DNA of 64,000 nucleotides from DASTFP01 sp963744345 (GCA_963744345.1 CAVUTD010000015.1:62001-126000), one strand, 5' to 3'; positions 35,229 to 43,974 are shown, numbered from the stretch's first letter. Program-made: numbers and translations. The notes: a model not told the origin generated them from the sequence alone.

Positions 35229-35370
35229 TCGGCGCGTTCCGACTGCGGATAAGCTCACGACCCGGGTAAGAGATTTAGAGCGGCTTGTCTAAACCTAAGG
35301 AACGGTTTTCACGTCTCAGACTATTTCGCCGTGCGTCTTGGCGTAGATGCGGTTCCTCCATGCCTTCTTT

Positions 35371-35459
35371 TGCTCTTTATTATCCGCGTTAATCCGCGAA
35401 ATCCGCGGTTAAACAACCTTTTTTGAAATGATTATCCGAGCTAATCTGCGCAATCTGCG
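35371..35459 (+). repeat. Dispersed ATCCGCG-type repeat, copies B and C
   Basis: Copy B (35371-35420) matches copy A at 34808 over about 48 bases. A shorter, more diverged copy C (35431-35459) follows. They share the ATCCGCGTTAATCCGCG plan with small direct repeats of CCGCG. Confidence 0.75.
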
Positions 35460-35478
35460 TCTCGAAAATTCCATTTCC

Positions 35479-36276
35479 ATGGAAACGGATGACCAACCCG
35501 CGCCCGATGCCACGAGCAATTAGATTGTCGTCTTTCTCATCCGGCGCGATGCGAAGTGCGCGGACTGCGGATGCGATCTGCCTCACGGCTCGATGATCAT
35601 GTTGAACAAGGAAAGAAATCCGCTTTGCCTGGCGTGCGCCGACCTGGATCATTTGGAGTTCTTGCGACGCGGGAACACAGGTCTCACGCGGAGGGCGGCT
35701 CGGCATTCGCGCCTCCGCGCGGTCGTTCTTGAGTGGAGCCGGACGAGGAAACGCTACGAACGACAGGGAATCTTGGCCGAGACCAAGGCTATCGAGCAGG
35801 CTGAAGCGGAGTGCCTCGAAGACGCAGACCGCCGCGAGCGGCAGCGCGAACGGCGCACCTCGCGCGAGAAGGCGCTTGACCGTCAATACGTCGATGGCTT
35901 TGCCGCAAGGATACTTGATAACTACCCGGGCTGTCCTCCTAGTAGCGCAAGGCGAATCGCGGAACACGCCTGCCGCAAATACAGCGGGCGGGTCGGACGC
36001 TCCGCGGCGGCAAAGCAATTCGATCCGGACACAATCCGCTTGGCCGTCGCCGCGGCAGTGCGGCACGAGTTTACCAATTACGACGTGCTCCTGCTCGCGG
36101 GCCATGACCGCGAGGAGGCGAGATCCGTGATTCGCGAGAAGGTTGAAGGGGTGTTGAACGCATGGCGTTCCGGCAGCGCATCCAAAGTACGGCGCCTGCG
36201 CGGGGAGAAGACCTGGCTGACTGAGCAGTTGTGCGCCCTCAAAGGGAATTTGAAGGCTTTTGGCAGGGGCAATTGA
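35479..36276 (+). pseudogene. DUF2293 zinc-finger protein, interrupted near the N-terminus by TAG
   Basis: The frame from ATG 35479 meets a TAG at 35521, then continues VVFLIRRDAKCADCGCDLPH and PLCLACADLDHLEFL, a four-Cys zinc site typical of DUF2293 proteins. The body has LTRRAARHSRLRAVVLEWSR, RKRYERQGI, and the DUF2293 core YPGCPPSSARRIAEHACRKY to VRHEFTNYDVLLLAGHDR. Translation could still begin at ATG 35593 (227 residues), but that drops the first Cys pair. It may be a decayed gene, or the region before the stop may not be coding. The function of the family is unknown. It is inserted between the effector and adaptation cas blocks. Confidence 0.6.
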
Positions 36277-36311
36277 CGCGAAAGTGGTTGATGTGACACA
36301 TTGGACACACC

Positions 36312-36539
36312 GTGAAGACGATCACGATTCGCGAATTGCATACCCACACGGGGCGGTATGTTCGCGCTGCAATGCGCCAGCCTATCGTGGTCACTGACCG
36401 GGGTGAGATTGTCGCCATTCTCCAGCCTGCCACTGCAGCCCATTTGTCCGGGCGCCCTTTTCCCAAACGAGACCGCTCCAGGCTGCCCGTAGTGGACTCC
36501 GACAGCGGACGGCTGATTTCGGATGATCGGGATCGCTGA
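36312..36539 (+). CDS. Phd/YefM-family antitoxin
   Basis: 75 residues from GTG 36312. The start ITIRELHTHTGRYVRAAMRQ and PIVVTDRGEIVAILQPA are the Phd DNA-binding fold, and the Arg/Asp-rich tail (RLPVVDSDSGRLISDDRDR) would bind the toxin. Its stop overlaps the start of a PIN toxin by one base. A direct repeat GACACATTGGACACA lies just upstream and may be its operator. The toxin is frameshifted, so the antitoxin may be orphaned. Confidence 0.85.
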   Translation: MKTITIRELHTHTGRYVRAAMRQPIVVTDRGEIVAILQPATAAHLSGRPFPKRDRSRLPVVDSDSGRLISDDRDR

Positions 36540-36983
36540 TGGTCTATTTCCACAGTCCCTATATCGCGAAGTGTTATCTGCGCGAGCACGGAACGGACAC
36601 GGTACTCGATCTCGCCGAGGCGAGCGACGGCCGCACCTCGATGATTCTGGCCGTCGTGGAAGTGCAGGCGGTGTTTCATAGGCATATGCGCGAAGGCCGC
36701 CTCAACCCAATCCGCTTTTCTTGAGGCATGCCGGCGCTTTGAGAGGGACCAAAAGGAAGGATTCTGGCACTGGCTTCCGTTGACCGATGACTTTGTCCGA
36801 CGCGCGGCGGGCCGCTTTAGTGAACTTCCGTTTCATCTGTTCCTGCGCTCTGCCGACTGCCTGCATCTCTACGCGGCCCGCGAAGCCGGCTTTGCCGAGA
36901 TCCACTCAAACGACCGCCACCTGCTCGCCGCCGCTCCTCACTTCGGCTTGTTGGGAGTCAACGTGATTCCGGAAGCTGGGTGA
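36539..36983 (+). pseudogene. PIN-domain toxin (VapC-like), one-base insertion
   Basis: The first frame (ATG 36539) reads MVYFHSPYIAKCYLREHGTD and MILAVVEVQAVFHRHMREGR. An extra base around 36702-36706 shifts the frame, which then continues SAFLEACRRFERDQKEGFWH, LHLYAAREAGFAEIHSNDRH and LLGVNVIPEAG. All PIN segments are present, including the acidic metal ligands, though MVYFHSPY has His where Asp is usual at the first ligand. The frameshift, plus the loss of the first Asp, suggests an inactive RNase toxin. Confidence 0.8.
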
Positions 36984-37038
36984 TTCTGGGCAGCGCACAC
37001 GTCCCCGTGTGTAATTTCGGGCGTCCCGCCGGGAAGCT

Positions 37039-37061
37039 CTGTTCGGCGAGACGCCGAACAG
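37039..37061. repeat. Perfect 10-bp hairpin upstream of cas4-cas1
   Basis: Inverted repeat CTGTTCGGCG, loop AGA, CGCCGAACAG in the 178-base gap between the PIN remnant and cas4-cas1. It could be a terminator for the toxin-antitoxin operon or part of a dispersed GC-rich element. There is no T-run after it. Confidence 0.55.
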
Positions 37062-37161
37062 TACACGCGAGACGCATGTGCTCCCCAGAGAATGCCGTCC
37101 GAACGCGTCCAGTCGTGATCGGTATTGATAAGTCGCGGCAAATTGCGCAGATTTGCGCGTC

Positions 37162-39255
37162 ATGCCCCGCGAGACTTCAGGCCCGTCGAAGCGGAAGCTC
37201 CGCAGCGATGAGCCGGGTGGATTGTTGGCGAGGCGCCTTGTCAGCGAGGTGAAGCAAGCCTTTGAGAATCCCACCGCAACTCCAAGTGGGCAGGGGGCGG
37301 AGACCGTCGTGCCAGCAGAAGATCACGATCTTCCGGCGGAGACTTTGGTGGCGGATGTTGACCTGAAAGCGAAGCCGGATCCACTTGAAGAGCAGCTTCT
37401 TGCGCCCACGGAATTAGAAGAGCCGCCGAAAAGCGCATCCCTCGCTGAGCCTATACCAGCACGGATGCTCAACGAGTTCGTCTATTGTCCGCGGCTATTC
37501 TACTATGAATATGTCGAGGGCGTATTCGTCGAGAACGCCGATACCACGCGCGGCGCCGCGCTGCATTCGCGCGTAGACAAAGGCACCGGAGCGTTACCGA
37601 CGGCACAACCTGGAGAAATGGACGAGCAATCGGGCGAATGCGACCACGAAAAAGAAGAGAGCGGGGGCACTAAGGCGACAGCTGAAATTCAGAAAATCCA
37701 TTCTCGCGCGGTGACATTAGGTTCGGAGCGACTTCGAGTGATCGCGAAGCTTGATCTCGTCGAGATGCGAGAAGACGGAGCGAGCCCGGACCTCTTATCG
37801 AGGCTCGAAGTCTGTCCCGTAGATTACAAAGCAGGCGCGCCCCGAAAAGGGGAGGACGGCAATGAACTTTGGCCAACGGACCGAATACAGCTTGGCCTTC
37901 AGATATTGATTTTGCGCGACAATGGATATCGCTGTGACCGCGGGATTATCTATTACTGGAGAACGAAGCAACGCGTGTTGCTTGAGTGGACGCGTGAGCT
38001 GGAAACGTGGGTTTTGGAGCAGGTCGAATCCGCGCGAAAAACAATGGCCGGACCGATTCCGCCGCCGCTTGTCGCGTCGCCGAAGTGCGTTCGATGTTCG
38101 CTTAACTCAGTGTGCCTACCGGACGAGACGCGGATGCTCGCTGCCGGAGAAGGCGAGAGTTTGGAGTTGGACATGAGTCCCCGCGTTGTCGCGGGACCGC
38201 GGCGCCTCATAACTCCCCGGGACGATGCGCGCGTGCTCTACTTGAACACGCCAGGCGTGCGCGTCGGGCGCAAGGACGAACTGCTAACGATAAAGGAAGA
38301 GGACGAAACGCTGAGCGAGGTGCGAATATCTGATCTCACCCATGTCGCTCTCTTTGGGAATATTCAGATCTCGACCCAGACAGTTCAAGTGCTGTGCGAA
38401 AGGGAAATTCCACTTACTTATTTCTCAATGGGTGGATGGTTTTACGGCATGACGCGCGGTCATGAACTTAAGAATGTTTTCACCCGAATTGAGCAATTCC
38501 GACTCGCCCGCGATCCGTTGGTTCGCCTCGCATTGGCTCGAAGGATAATTTACGGGAAAGTTCGCAATCACCGCACGATGCTGATGCGGCTGCATCTGGA
38601 ACCGCCGGCGCCGATTGTCGCAAAGCTCAAAACAATGGCGAGCGCGGCCCTTCAGGCCGACTCGCTCGAAGAGTTGCTTGGAACCGAAGGGGCTGCTGCC
38701 CACTTCTACTTCAGTGCCTTTGGAGGCATGCTGAAGGCGGACGACGAGTTCTCAGACTCCAATCGCGTGCCGGGGCCGCAGCTTAAGTTCAATTTCCACG
38801 GCCGCAACCGGCGTCCGCCGACCGATCCGGTGAACGCGCTGCTCTCTTTCGCTTACAGTCTCTTAACCAAGGATTGCACCTTGGCGGCGATGGCTGTCGG
38901 CTTGGATCCGTACGTCGGATTTTATCATCAACCTAGATTCGGCCGGCCAGCGCTGGCCTTAGACGTGATGGAGGAATTTCGACCGCTCATTGCCGAGTCC
39001 GTTGTCCTCACCGCAATTAATAATCGGATGATTCTTCCCAAGCATTTCATTCGGGCCGGTCAGGCAGTAAACCTCTCACCTGCTGGCCGAAAGCTATTCT
39101 TTCAGGCTTACGAACAGCGGATGAGTTCGCTGATCACTCACCCAATCTTCGACTATAAGGTCAGTTATCGGCGCGTGCTGGAATTGCAATTTCGGCTGCT
39201 TGCACGCTACCTCACAGCCGAAATCCCGGAGTATCCACCATTCATCACACGCTGA
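37162..39255 (+). CDS. cas4-cas1: Cas4-Cas1 fusion protein
   Basis: 697 residues from ATG 37162. The first ~95 residues are an acidic, Pro-rich extension with no recognised domain. Cas4 follows: Cys109 in FVYCPRLFYYEYV and Cys309, Cys312 and Cys318 in KCVRCSLNSVC ligate an iron-sulfur cluster. Its RecB-type nuclease core includes VCPVDYKAGAPRKG. Cas1 starts near VLYLNTPGVRVGRKDELLTI and has catalytic Glu509 (GTEGAAAHFYFS), His589 (VGFYHQPRFG) and acidic residues at 601-605 (LDVMEEFRP). The fusion is usual for type I-G and selects and integrates PAM-flanked spacers. It directly precedes cas2. Confidence 0.95.
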   Translation: MPRETSGPSKRKLRSDEPGGLLARRLVSEVKQAFENPTATPSGQGAETVVPAEDHDLPAETLVADVDLKAKPDPLEEQLLAPTELEEPPKSASLAEPIPARMLNEFVYCPRLFYYEYVEGVFVENADTTRGAALHSRVDKGTGALPTAQPGEMDEQSGECDHEKEESGGTKATAEIQKIHSRAVTLGSERLRVIAKLDLVEMREDGASPDLLSRLEVCPVDYKAGAPRKGEDGNELWPTDRIQLGLQILILRDNGYRCDRGIIYYWRTKQRVLLEWTRELETWVLEQVESARKTMAGPIPPPLVASPKCVRCSLNSVCLPDETRMLAAGEGESLELDMSPRVVAGPRRLITPRDDARVLYLNTPGVRVGRKDELLTIKEEDETLSEVRISDLTHVALFGNIQISTQTVQVLCEREIPLTYFSMGGWFYGMTRGHELKNVFTRIEQFRLARDPLVRLALARRIIYGKVRNHRTMLMRLHLEPPAPIVAKLKTMASAALQADSLEELLGTEGAAAHFYFSAFGGMLKADDEFSDSNRVPGPQLKFNFHGRNRRPPTDPVNALLSFAYSLLTKDCTLAAMAVGLDPYVGFYHQPRFGRPALALDVMEEFRPLIAESVVLTAINNRMILPKHFIRAGQAVNLSPAGRKLFFQAYEQRMSSLITHPIFDYKVSYRRVLELQFRLLARYLTAEIPEYPPFITR

Positions 39256-39270
39256 GTGTCTCCTGTTCCG

Positions 39271-39561
39271 ATGAGAACCACTTTCCTCGTCTGTTATGAC
39301 ATCGCCAATGAAAAGCGTCTACGACGGGTATTCAAGATTTGTAAGAACCACGGAAACCACTTGCAGTTTTCGGTCTTCGAGTGTGATCTGAACGCTACCG
39401 AGCGAATCCAACTCGAAAAGAAACTTGGTGAGGTGATGAAGTTAGACGAGGATCAGGTGCTCTTCGTATCGCTCGGTCCCTCCGAGGGGAGGGGAGACCG
39501 GGTGATCACGGCATTAGGCTTGCGTTATACGCGACTTGATGAGCCGTGCTACGTCGTGTGA
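39271..39561 (+). CDS. cas2: Cas2
   Basis: 96 residues from ATG 39271 (GTG 39256 also in frame). The ferredoxin-like start RTTFLVCYDIANEKRLRRVF carries the conserved Asp of YDI. It ends RYTRLDEPCYVV. With Cas1 it forms the integrase complex that inserts spacers next to the leader. It begins 15 bases after cas4-cas1 and is followed after 205 bases by the array. Confidence 0.93.
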   Translation: MRTTFLVCYDIANEKRLRRVFKICKNHGNHLQFSVFECDLNATERIQLEKKLGEVMKLDEDQVLFVSLGPSEGRGDRVITALGLRYTRLDEPCYVV

Positions 39562-39766
39562 ACACGAGTGGACAGAAGGTCTTTGACATCGAAAATGGTC
39601 GCGAGCGGCGAGGTGGCGAAGTCTTACGCTGTAGCCGCTCGCGCATTGATATCCAGCAGAATACAACTCAATTCGCCTCGCGCTGGGATGCTCGCGAGCA
39701 GAAAGATAAAAGGTTCTCGCAATCTCAACATTGGAGTGCTGAAATTGAGGAAGTTGCGCAAGCAGT
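39562..39766 (+). other. CRISPR leader region
   Basis: A 205-base non-coding stretch between cas2 and the first repeat, on the side opposite the degenerate end repeat. It should hold the array promoter and the integration signal. A TTGACA at 39583-39588 could be a -35 element, but no convincing -10 follows. Confidence 0.65.
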
Positions 39767-40822
39767 CTTTCCGCGTTCATAAGAACGCGGCCCCATTGAA
39801 GCGGGATGGAATGCACGTGGTCGCGAAGCATCGATAACTCGTCCTTTCCGCGTTCATAAGAACGCGGCCCCATTGAAGCCGTATTGCCAACTGCGCATGC
39901 GCGCATACCGTCTCGCCTTTCCGCGTTCATAAGAACGCGGCCCCATTGAAGCAGTTGAGATCGGTGGCATGCGAGTGATGACCACTTTCCGCGTTCATAA
40001 GAACGCGGCCCCATTGAAGCTGCACAGATCGCTGCGATCGTCATGGCCAACGTCCCCTTTCCGCGTTCATAAGAACGCGGCCCCATTGAAGCGATCGACA
40101 TGCGGCGATCAGCTGCGAGCCATGCCGCTGCCCTTTCCGCGTTCATAAGAACGCGGCCCCATTGAAGCGAGGAAGTCCGCTTGCGCTGATCGGCTGATGA
40201 GCGACCTTCCGCGTTCATAAGAACGCGGCCCCATTGAAGCAACTGCTGACATGTCAGCCGATCGACGAAATCGACCTTCCGCGTTCATAAGAACGCGGCC
40301 CCATTGAAGCCATGGTCGGACACATGGCAATGACGCATCCTCGCGCAGCCTTTCCGCGTTCATAAGAACGCGGCCCCATTGAAGCCGACGCTCGGACAAG
40401 ATCGTCGACTGCGCATTCTTGCGTGCTTTCCGCGTTCATAAGAACGCGGCCCCATTGAAGCAAGGCGAGCGCAGGCTTGTCGAAGAGCTGGACAAGAGCT
40501 TTCCGCGTTCATAAGAACGCGGCCCCATTGAAGCTTGCAGCAGGCAGAAGTGGAAGGCGAGGGTGCCATCTTTCCGCGTTCATAAGAACGCGGCCCCATT
40601 GAAGCCAGGATGTCTGAGAGATCTCAGCGCTATGCTCATCGCTTTCCGCGTTCATAAGAACGCGGCCCCATTGAAGCAGCATGGAGATGAACGCAGATGA
40701 AATTTCAGATCGGCTTTCCGCGTTCATAAGAACGCGGCCCCATTGAAGTGACAGGGAGGAGAAAGGGACAGGCGTTTTCCGGGGATCCTTCCGCGTTCAT
40801 AAGAACCCGTGCCATGAAAGTT
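39767..40822 (+). CRISPR. Type I-G CRISPR array: 14 repeats, one degenerate end repeat, 14 spacers
   Basis: Thirty-six-base repeats begin CTTTCCGCG and end CCCCATTGAAGC, starting at 39767, 39844, 39917, 39985, 40057, 40133, 40205, 40275, 40350, 40426, 40499, 40570, 40642 and 40714. A partial repeat at 40787 diverges after its first 20 bases. Each contains a perfect eight-base palindrome CCGCGTTC-ATAA-GAACGCGG, and the ATTGAAGC end would be the eight-base crRNA 5' handle after Cas6-type cutting. Repeats 7, 8 and the last have C instead of T at position 2, and repeat 14 ends in T. Spacers are 32-41 bases. Degeneracy at the right end places the leader at the left and transcription on the plus strand. 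Confidence 0.98.
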
Positions 40823-41036
40823 ACATGCCACCGTGCCGGGTGCCACGGCGGCCGCTGTTCCCCCCAGAACATTTAGCCAGAGCGCGGTGAGCACGGCCTG
40901 CCCTCACTTCCCAACCGATTGCTCGCTGTTTACGCCCTATTAGTTGATTCACCTAATTACAAAGGTATTCACAGCTCTGAGTTTCATACTTTTGCCAAAT
41001 ATTTTGCGATCGAAGCTATTTCGCAGCTGTCAACCA
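40823..41036. other. Array trailer, no gene seen
   Basis: 214 bases between the degenerate end repeat and the 3' end of the M28 peptidase gene. No feature is recognised. Confidence 0.5.
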
Positions 41037-41993
41037 TCAAGTCTCATCGCCCAACTGCTCCCGAACAGCGCATCCGCTGAGCTCCGCAACAACCTCTCGC
41101 AGGCCGTGCACGACACGCGCGCAACGGAGATAGTCTATTTTATCGGGAGTATCGGTGGGCAGATGGTAGTGCGGATATCGGAACAATGCCGTGTCAGTAA
41201 TCATGATTGCCGGATATCCTTCCTGCCAGAAGGACCACTGATCAGACCAGGCGACTCCGGGGACGAAAGCGGGCAAAGCGGCACCTTCCGAAGGAAATGG
41301 AGTCCGCTTGCGGAACGCGCGAATGGCGCATCGGACGAGTCCAATGGATCCGACGTTACCCACAAAGCCGATAAAGTTGCCCTTTGATGGGTAGAACAAA
41401 CTGAACGGCGGCGGGTAGCGCTGGGAACCTTCCGTGTCGCTATAGAAACCGATGGTCTCCAGGCTGAGCATCGCGACGACATTCTCCCCTCGGGCACGGC
41501 AGTTTTGCGCGCAAACGCGACTGCCCATGGCATCGCTTTGAAAGTGGGGCGGCTCCTCGTTCGTGAACGCCGCAAAGCGCAATGTGCGCGCAGGGGCCGA
41601 CGTCGCGAAAAGTCGCGCGAGAGCAAGCACCGCCGCCGTTCCGCTGGCATTGTCGTTTGCCCCTGGGCAATCGAGGACCGAGTCGTAATGGCCGCCGATA
41701 ATCACAACTTGCGATGGCGTTGATGCTCCCAAAATCTCCACCGACAAATTCGTATAGGTCGTGCCCCCCGCGACATAGGTTTCGTGCTGAGGGTTTGCAT
41801 AGCCCGCCTCCCGAAAGCGGGCTGCGATGTAGTCGCCGGCCTCCAGAAGTTGCGTATAAGCAATGTGGTTGCGCGGCCCGATGCGCCCGGCAAGCGCTTC
41901 GATGTCTGCTTTAAGCTCGGCGGCAAGCGCTATCTCAGCCGGGAGGAATGGTGGAGCGGGACCCTCGAAACTGCGTCCAGGCATGCGGATCAT
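41037..41993 (-). CDS. M28-family zinc metallopeptidase
   Basis: A 318-residue aminopeptidase-like protein. The metal ligands of the M28 fold are visible in order: IIGGHYDSVLDCPGANDNAS (His and bridging Asp), FTNEEPPHF (catalytic Glu then Glu), SLETIGFYSDTEGS, and YPHYHLPTDTPDKID (His). It would cleave N-terminal residues of peptides. No signal peptide is evident at MIRMPGRSFEG, so it may be cytoplasmic. It is convergent with the CRISPR array and has no functional link to it. Confidence 0.9.
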   Translation of the reverse strand: MIRMPGRSFEGPAPPFLPAEIALAAELKADIEALAGRIGPRNHIAYTQLLEAGDYIAARFREAGYANPQHETYVAGGTTYTNLSVEILGASTPSQVVIIGGHYDSVLDCPGANDNASGTAAVLALARLFATSAPARTLRFAAFTNEEPPHFQSDAMGSRVCAQNCRARGENVVAMLSLETIGFYSDTEGSQRYPPPFSLFYPSKGNFIGFVGNVGSIGLVRCAIRAFRKRTPFPSEGAALPAFVPGVAWSDQWSFWQEGYPAIMITDTALFRYPHYHLPTDTPDKIDYLRCARVVHGLREVVAELSGCAVREQLGDET

Positions 41994-42145
41994 TGCATCT
42001 ACTTACTATAGAGAGCACGGACGACACAGAGGCAATTTGAAACCACAGCGGCGAGATCGCTGGACGCCTTCCTCATCCACTTTCGTTACTTGATCGAGTG
42101 TGAAGCGAGGGCTTACAATTCGTGCCGCAGCAAGAGATTTCTTCT

Positions 42146-42445
42146 ATGATGACTGGAATTTTCCGAATCGCACTGTTGCCGGCGGCAGACGAGCAAGAGT
42201 TTGTTGAGCACATGGTAAGCAGCGTCTTCGACGTTTTGCAATCCACACGCATCACGCGAGGCTTTCGCCACTCTCTCCTAAAGTCGGAGAGTGAATTTCG
42301 CCAATACGTGTGGCTTGCAACCATTGATCTTGTTGGAAATGGTCAGTACGATTTCGACGAGAATCGTGAGCGCGTGCAAAAAGCTATCGCAGATGTTGGT
42401 TTGTTGATCGGGATAGACGTGTACACGAACTTAACCAACGAGTAG
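42146..42445 (+). CDS. Small hypothetical protein
   Basis: A 99-residue frame from ATG 42146 (MMTGIFRIALLPAADEQEFV, TRITRGFRHSLLKSESEFRQ then YVWLATIDLVG). It looks like a small alpha-beta barrel monomer of the antibiotic-monooxygenase size class, but no diagnostic motif is present. It stands alone between divergent and convergent neighbours. Coding is plausible from codon choice and composition only. Confidence 0.45.
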   Translation: MMTGIFRIALLPAADEQEFVEHMVSSVFDVLQSTRITRGFRHSLLKSESEFRQYVWLATIDLVGNGQYDFDENRERVQKAIADVGLLIGIDVYTNLTNE

Positions 42446-42562
42446 AAAGCGACGCAGAATGGCACAGCGCTTGGCACGTTATTGTTGCTCCGGACGAGCA
42501 ATGGGATTTTGCCAACTCCATCCCGCTTCATCGTGTGATCCGCGCTCGAATAAAGCCGAACA

Positions 42563-43045
42563 TCACTCGGCAAACAACTCGACACCTTCAAGGGCCAGAA
42601 GACGCAGCTTCGTTTTAATGCCTCCCGGCGCCGAAAAACCGGTCATCCGACCGTCGGCGCCGATAAAGCGATGGCAAGGAACGAGGAGAGGCCAGGGATT
42701 CTGTCCAAGGGCGGTGCCGATGGCGCGCGCTTCGGAAAGGGGTCTTCCGATAGCGGCAGCCAGCTGACCATAGGTCGAGGTTTGGCCAGGACCCACTTGG
42801 AGAGCCGCCTCGTAGACGGCACGCTGAAAGGAAGACACGCGGCTCCAGGCATACGGGAGATTGGCGAAGTCTTGCAGGTCCCGGGTAAGGTGACGCCTGA
42901 CCCGTCCGAGAACTGCGACAATCCAGGGCGGCGGCATCTCATCGCGCGACCCGTTAGCGGGCGGCAACGAGAATCCCGTAATCTCTTCCTTGTTCCACGC
43001 AATGGCGCAAGGACCAATCGGCGTCTCAAAGTGGGCCGCTGGCAT
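42563..43045 (-). CDS. ogt: Methylated-DNA--protein-cysteine methyltransferase
   Basis: I use ATG 43045 (MPAAHFETPIGPCAIAWNKE), giving 160 residues. The frame continues upstream to 43360, but that would overlap the divergent dehydrogenase gene. The active-site PCHR lies in LLVPCHRFIGADGRMTGFSA. The helix-turn-helix reads TSTYGQLAAAIGRPLSEARA, then IGTALGQNPWPLLVPCHR. It transfers alkyl groups from O6-alkylguanine to its own Cys in a suicide reaction. Another possible start is at 43090. Confidence 0.92.
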   Translation of the reverse strand: MPAAHFETPIGPCAIAWNKEEITGFSLPPANGSRDEMPPPWIVAVLGRVRRHLTRDLQDFANLPYAWSRVSSFQRAVYEAALQVGPGQTSTYGQLAAAIGRPLSEARAIGTALGQNPWPLLVPCHRFIGADGRMTGFSAPGGIKTKLRLLALEGVELFAE

Positions 43046-43284
43046 ACCAATGAAATCTCGCTTCAGAGGCGGAAAACGTCGAGCAGGCATTTCGACCCAT
43101 CCGGAGAATTGTCCAGATTCGTTGAACTTACAGCAACGTTCCTCGTTCGAAAAACCGGAAACCCAATGAATGTGAGTTCCTTCTCCCTTGGATGGCTGTA
43201 CGAGTTTCACGATCTCTTCGGTCCGCGACGCCGCAAAGGATGTAGGTGGCAGGTGAACGTTGCTTTCAACAAAGGGCAGGTTCG

Positions 43285-43974
43285 ATGAACTCCCATCATC
43301 CGGAGCGTACTGGTGGAAAATTCTTCGACGAGCACCAGCGTGCAACAATCGAGGCGGCAATGTCCCGGATTATCCCCACGGACGACAGGCCCGGGGCAAA
43401 GGAGGCCGAAACTGTGGAATTTGTGGACCGCTATCTTTCCGGCCTTGATTTTATTTATGCGAAACCTGACGGCAGCGGCTTCGAGAAGCTCGAGGGCAAG
43501 CGAGCTCAAGCCTGGCAACAGCGCATCGAGGTCCTTCGCGTAAAATACGTGGAGGGCATTAAGGAATTGGATCGCCGAAGCCAGTCCCGTTTTGCTGCCG
43601 ATTTTGTGGAGCTTCCGCCGGAGCAGCAGGACGGCATCCTCTATGGTCTGGAGCGTCCGGCCCCTGAGGTCGAATCGCAGCTTGAAGAGGCTCACGTTGT
43701 CGCCGGTTTCGCGCCCGTCGAACCGGCTCTCCAGCAGACGAGCACAGAGATCGATCTGGATTTTTTCCCGCTGCTAACGCTGCACACACGACAGGGTTTC
43801 TACGCCGATCCAATCTATGGAGGTAACAAGAACAGAGTCGGCTGGAAGCTGATCGGATTTGAGGGACCGGAGTCTCTGGCTGAAACGCACGCTGGCCGCT
43901 TTAGCACTCTCCCGTTTTTCGCCGAGCAGCAAATCGATTGGGAGGAGGAGAAGAAGTATGGCGCAAAAGCGTAA
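43285..43974 (+). CDS. Gluconate 2-dehydrogenase subunit 3-like protein
   Basis: 229 residues from ATG 43285. The N-terminal helical region (FFDEHQRATIEAAMSRIIPTD) is the mark of the small subunit of FAD-dependent sugar dehydrogenases. The C-terminal LLTLHTRQGFYADPIYGGNK followed by GWKLIGFEGP is likewise conserved. In other bacteria this subunit escorts and exports the GMC catalytic subunit through a Tat signal. Here no twin-arginine signal is present, so the complex may act in the cytoplasm. It overlaps the catalytic-subunit gene by 17 bases. Confidence 0.88.
   Translation: MNSHHPERTGGKFFDEHQRATIEAAMSRIIPTDDRPGAKEAETVEFVDRYLSGLDFIYAKPDGSGFEKLEGKRAQAWQQRIEVLRVKYVEGIKELDRRSQSRFAADFVELPPEQQDGILYGLERPAPEVESQLEEAHVVAGFAPVEPALQQTSTEIDLDFFPLLTLHTRQGFYADPIYGGNKNRVGWKLIGFEGPESLAETHAGRFSTLPFFAEQQIDWEEEKKYGAKA

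Noticed and set aside
39514..40727. Minus-strand ORFs repeating MGPRSYERGK through the array region
   Set aside because: They are translations of the CRISPR repeats and spacers, not genes. The periodicity matches the repeat unit exactly.
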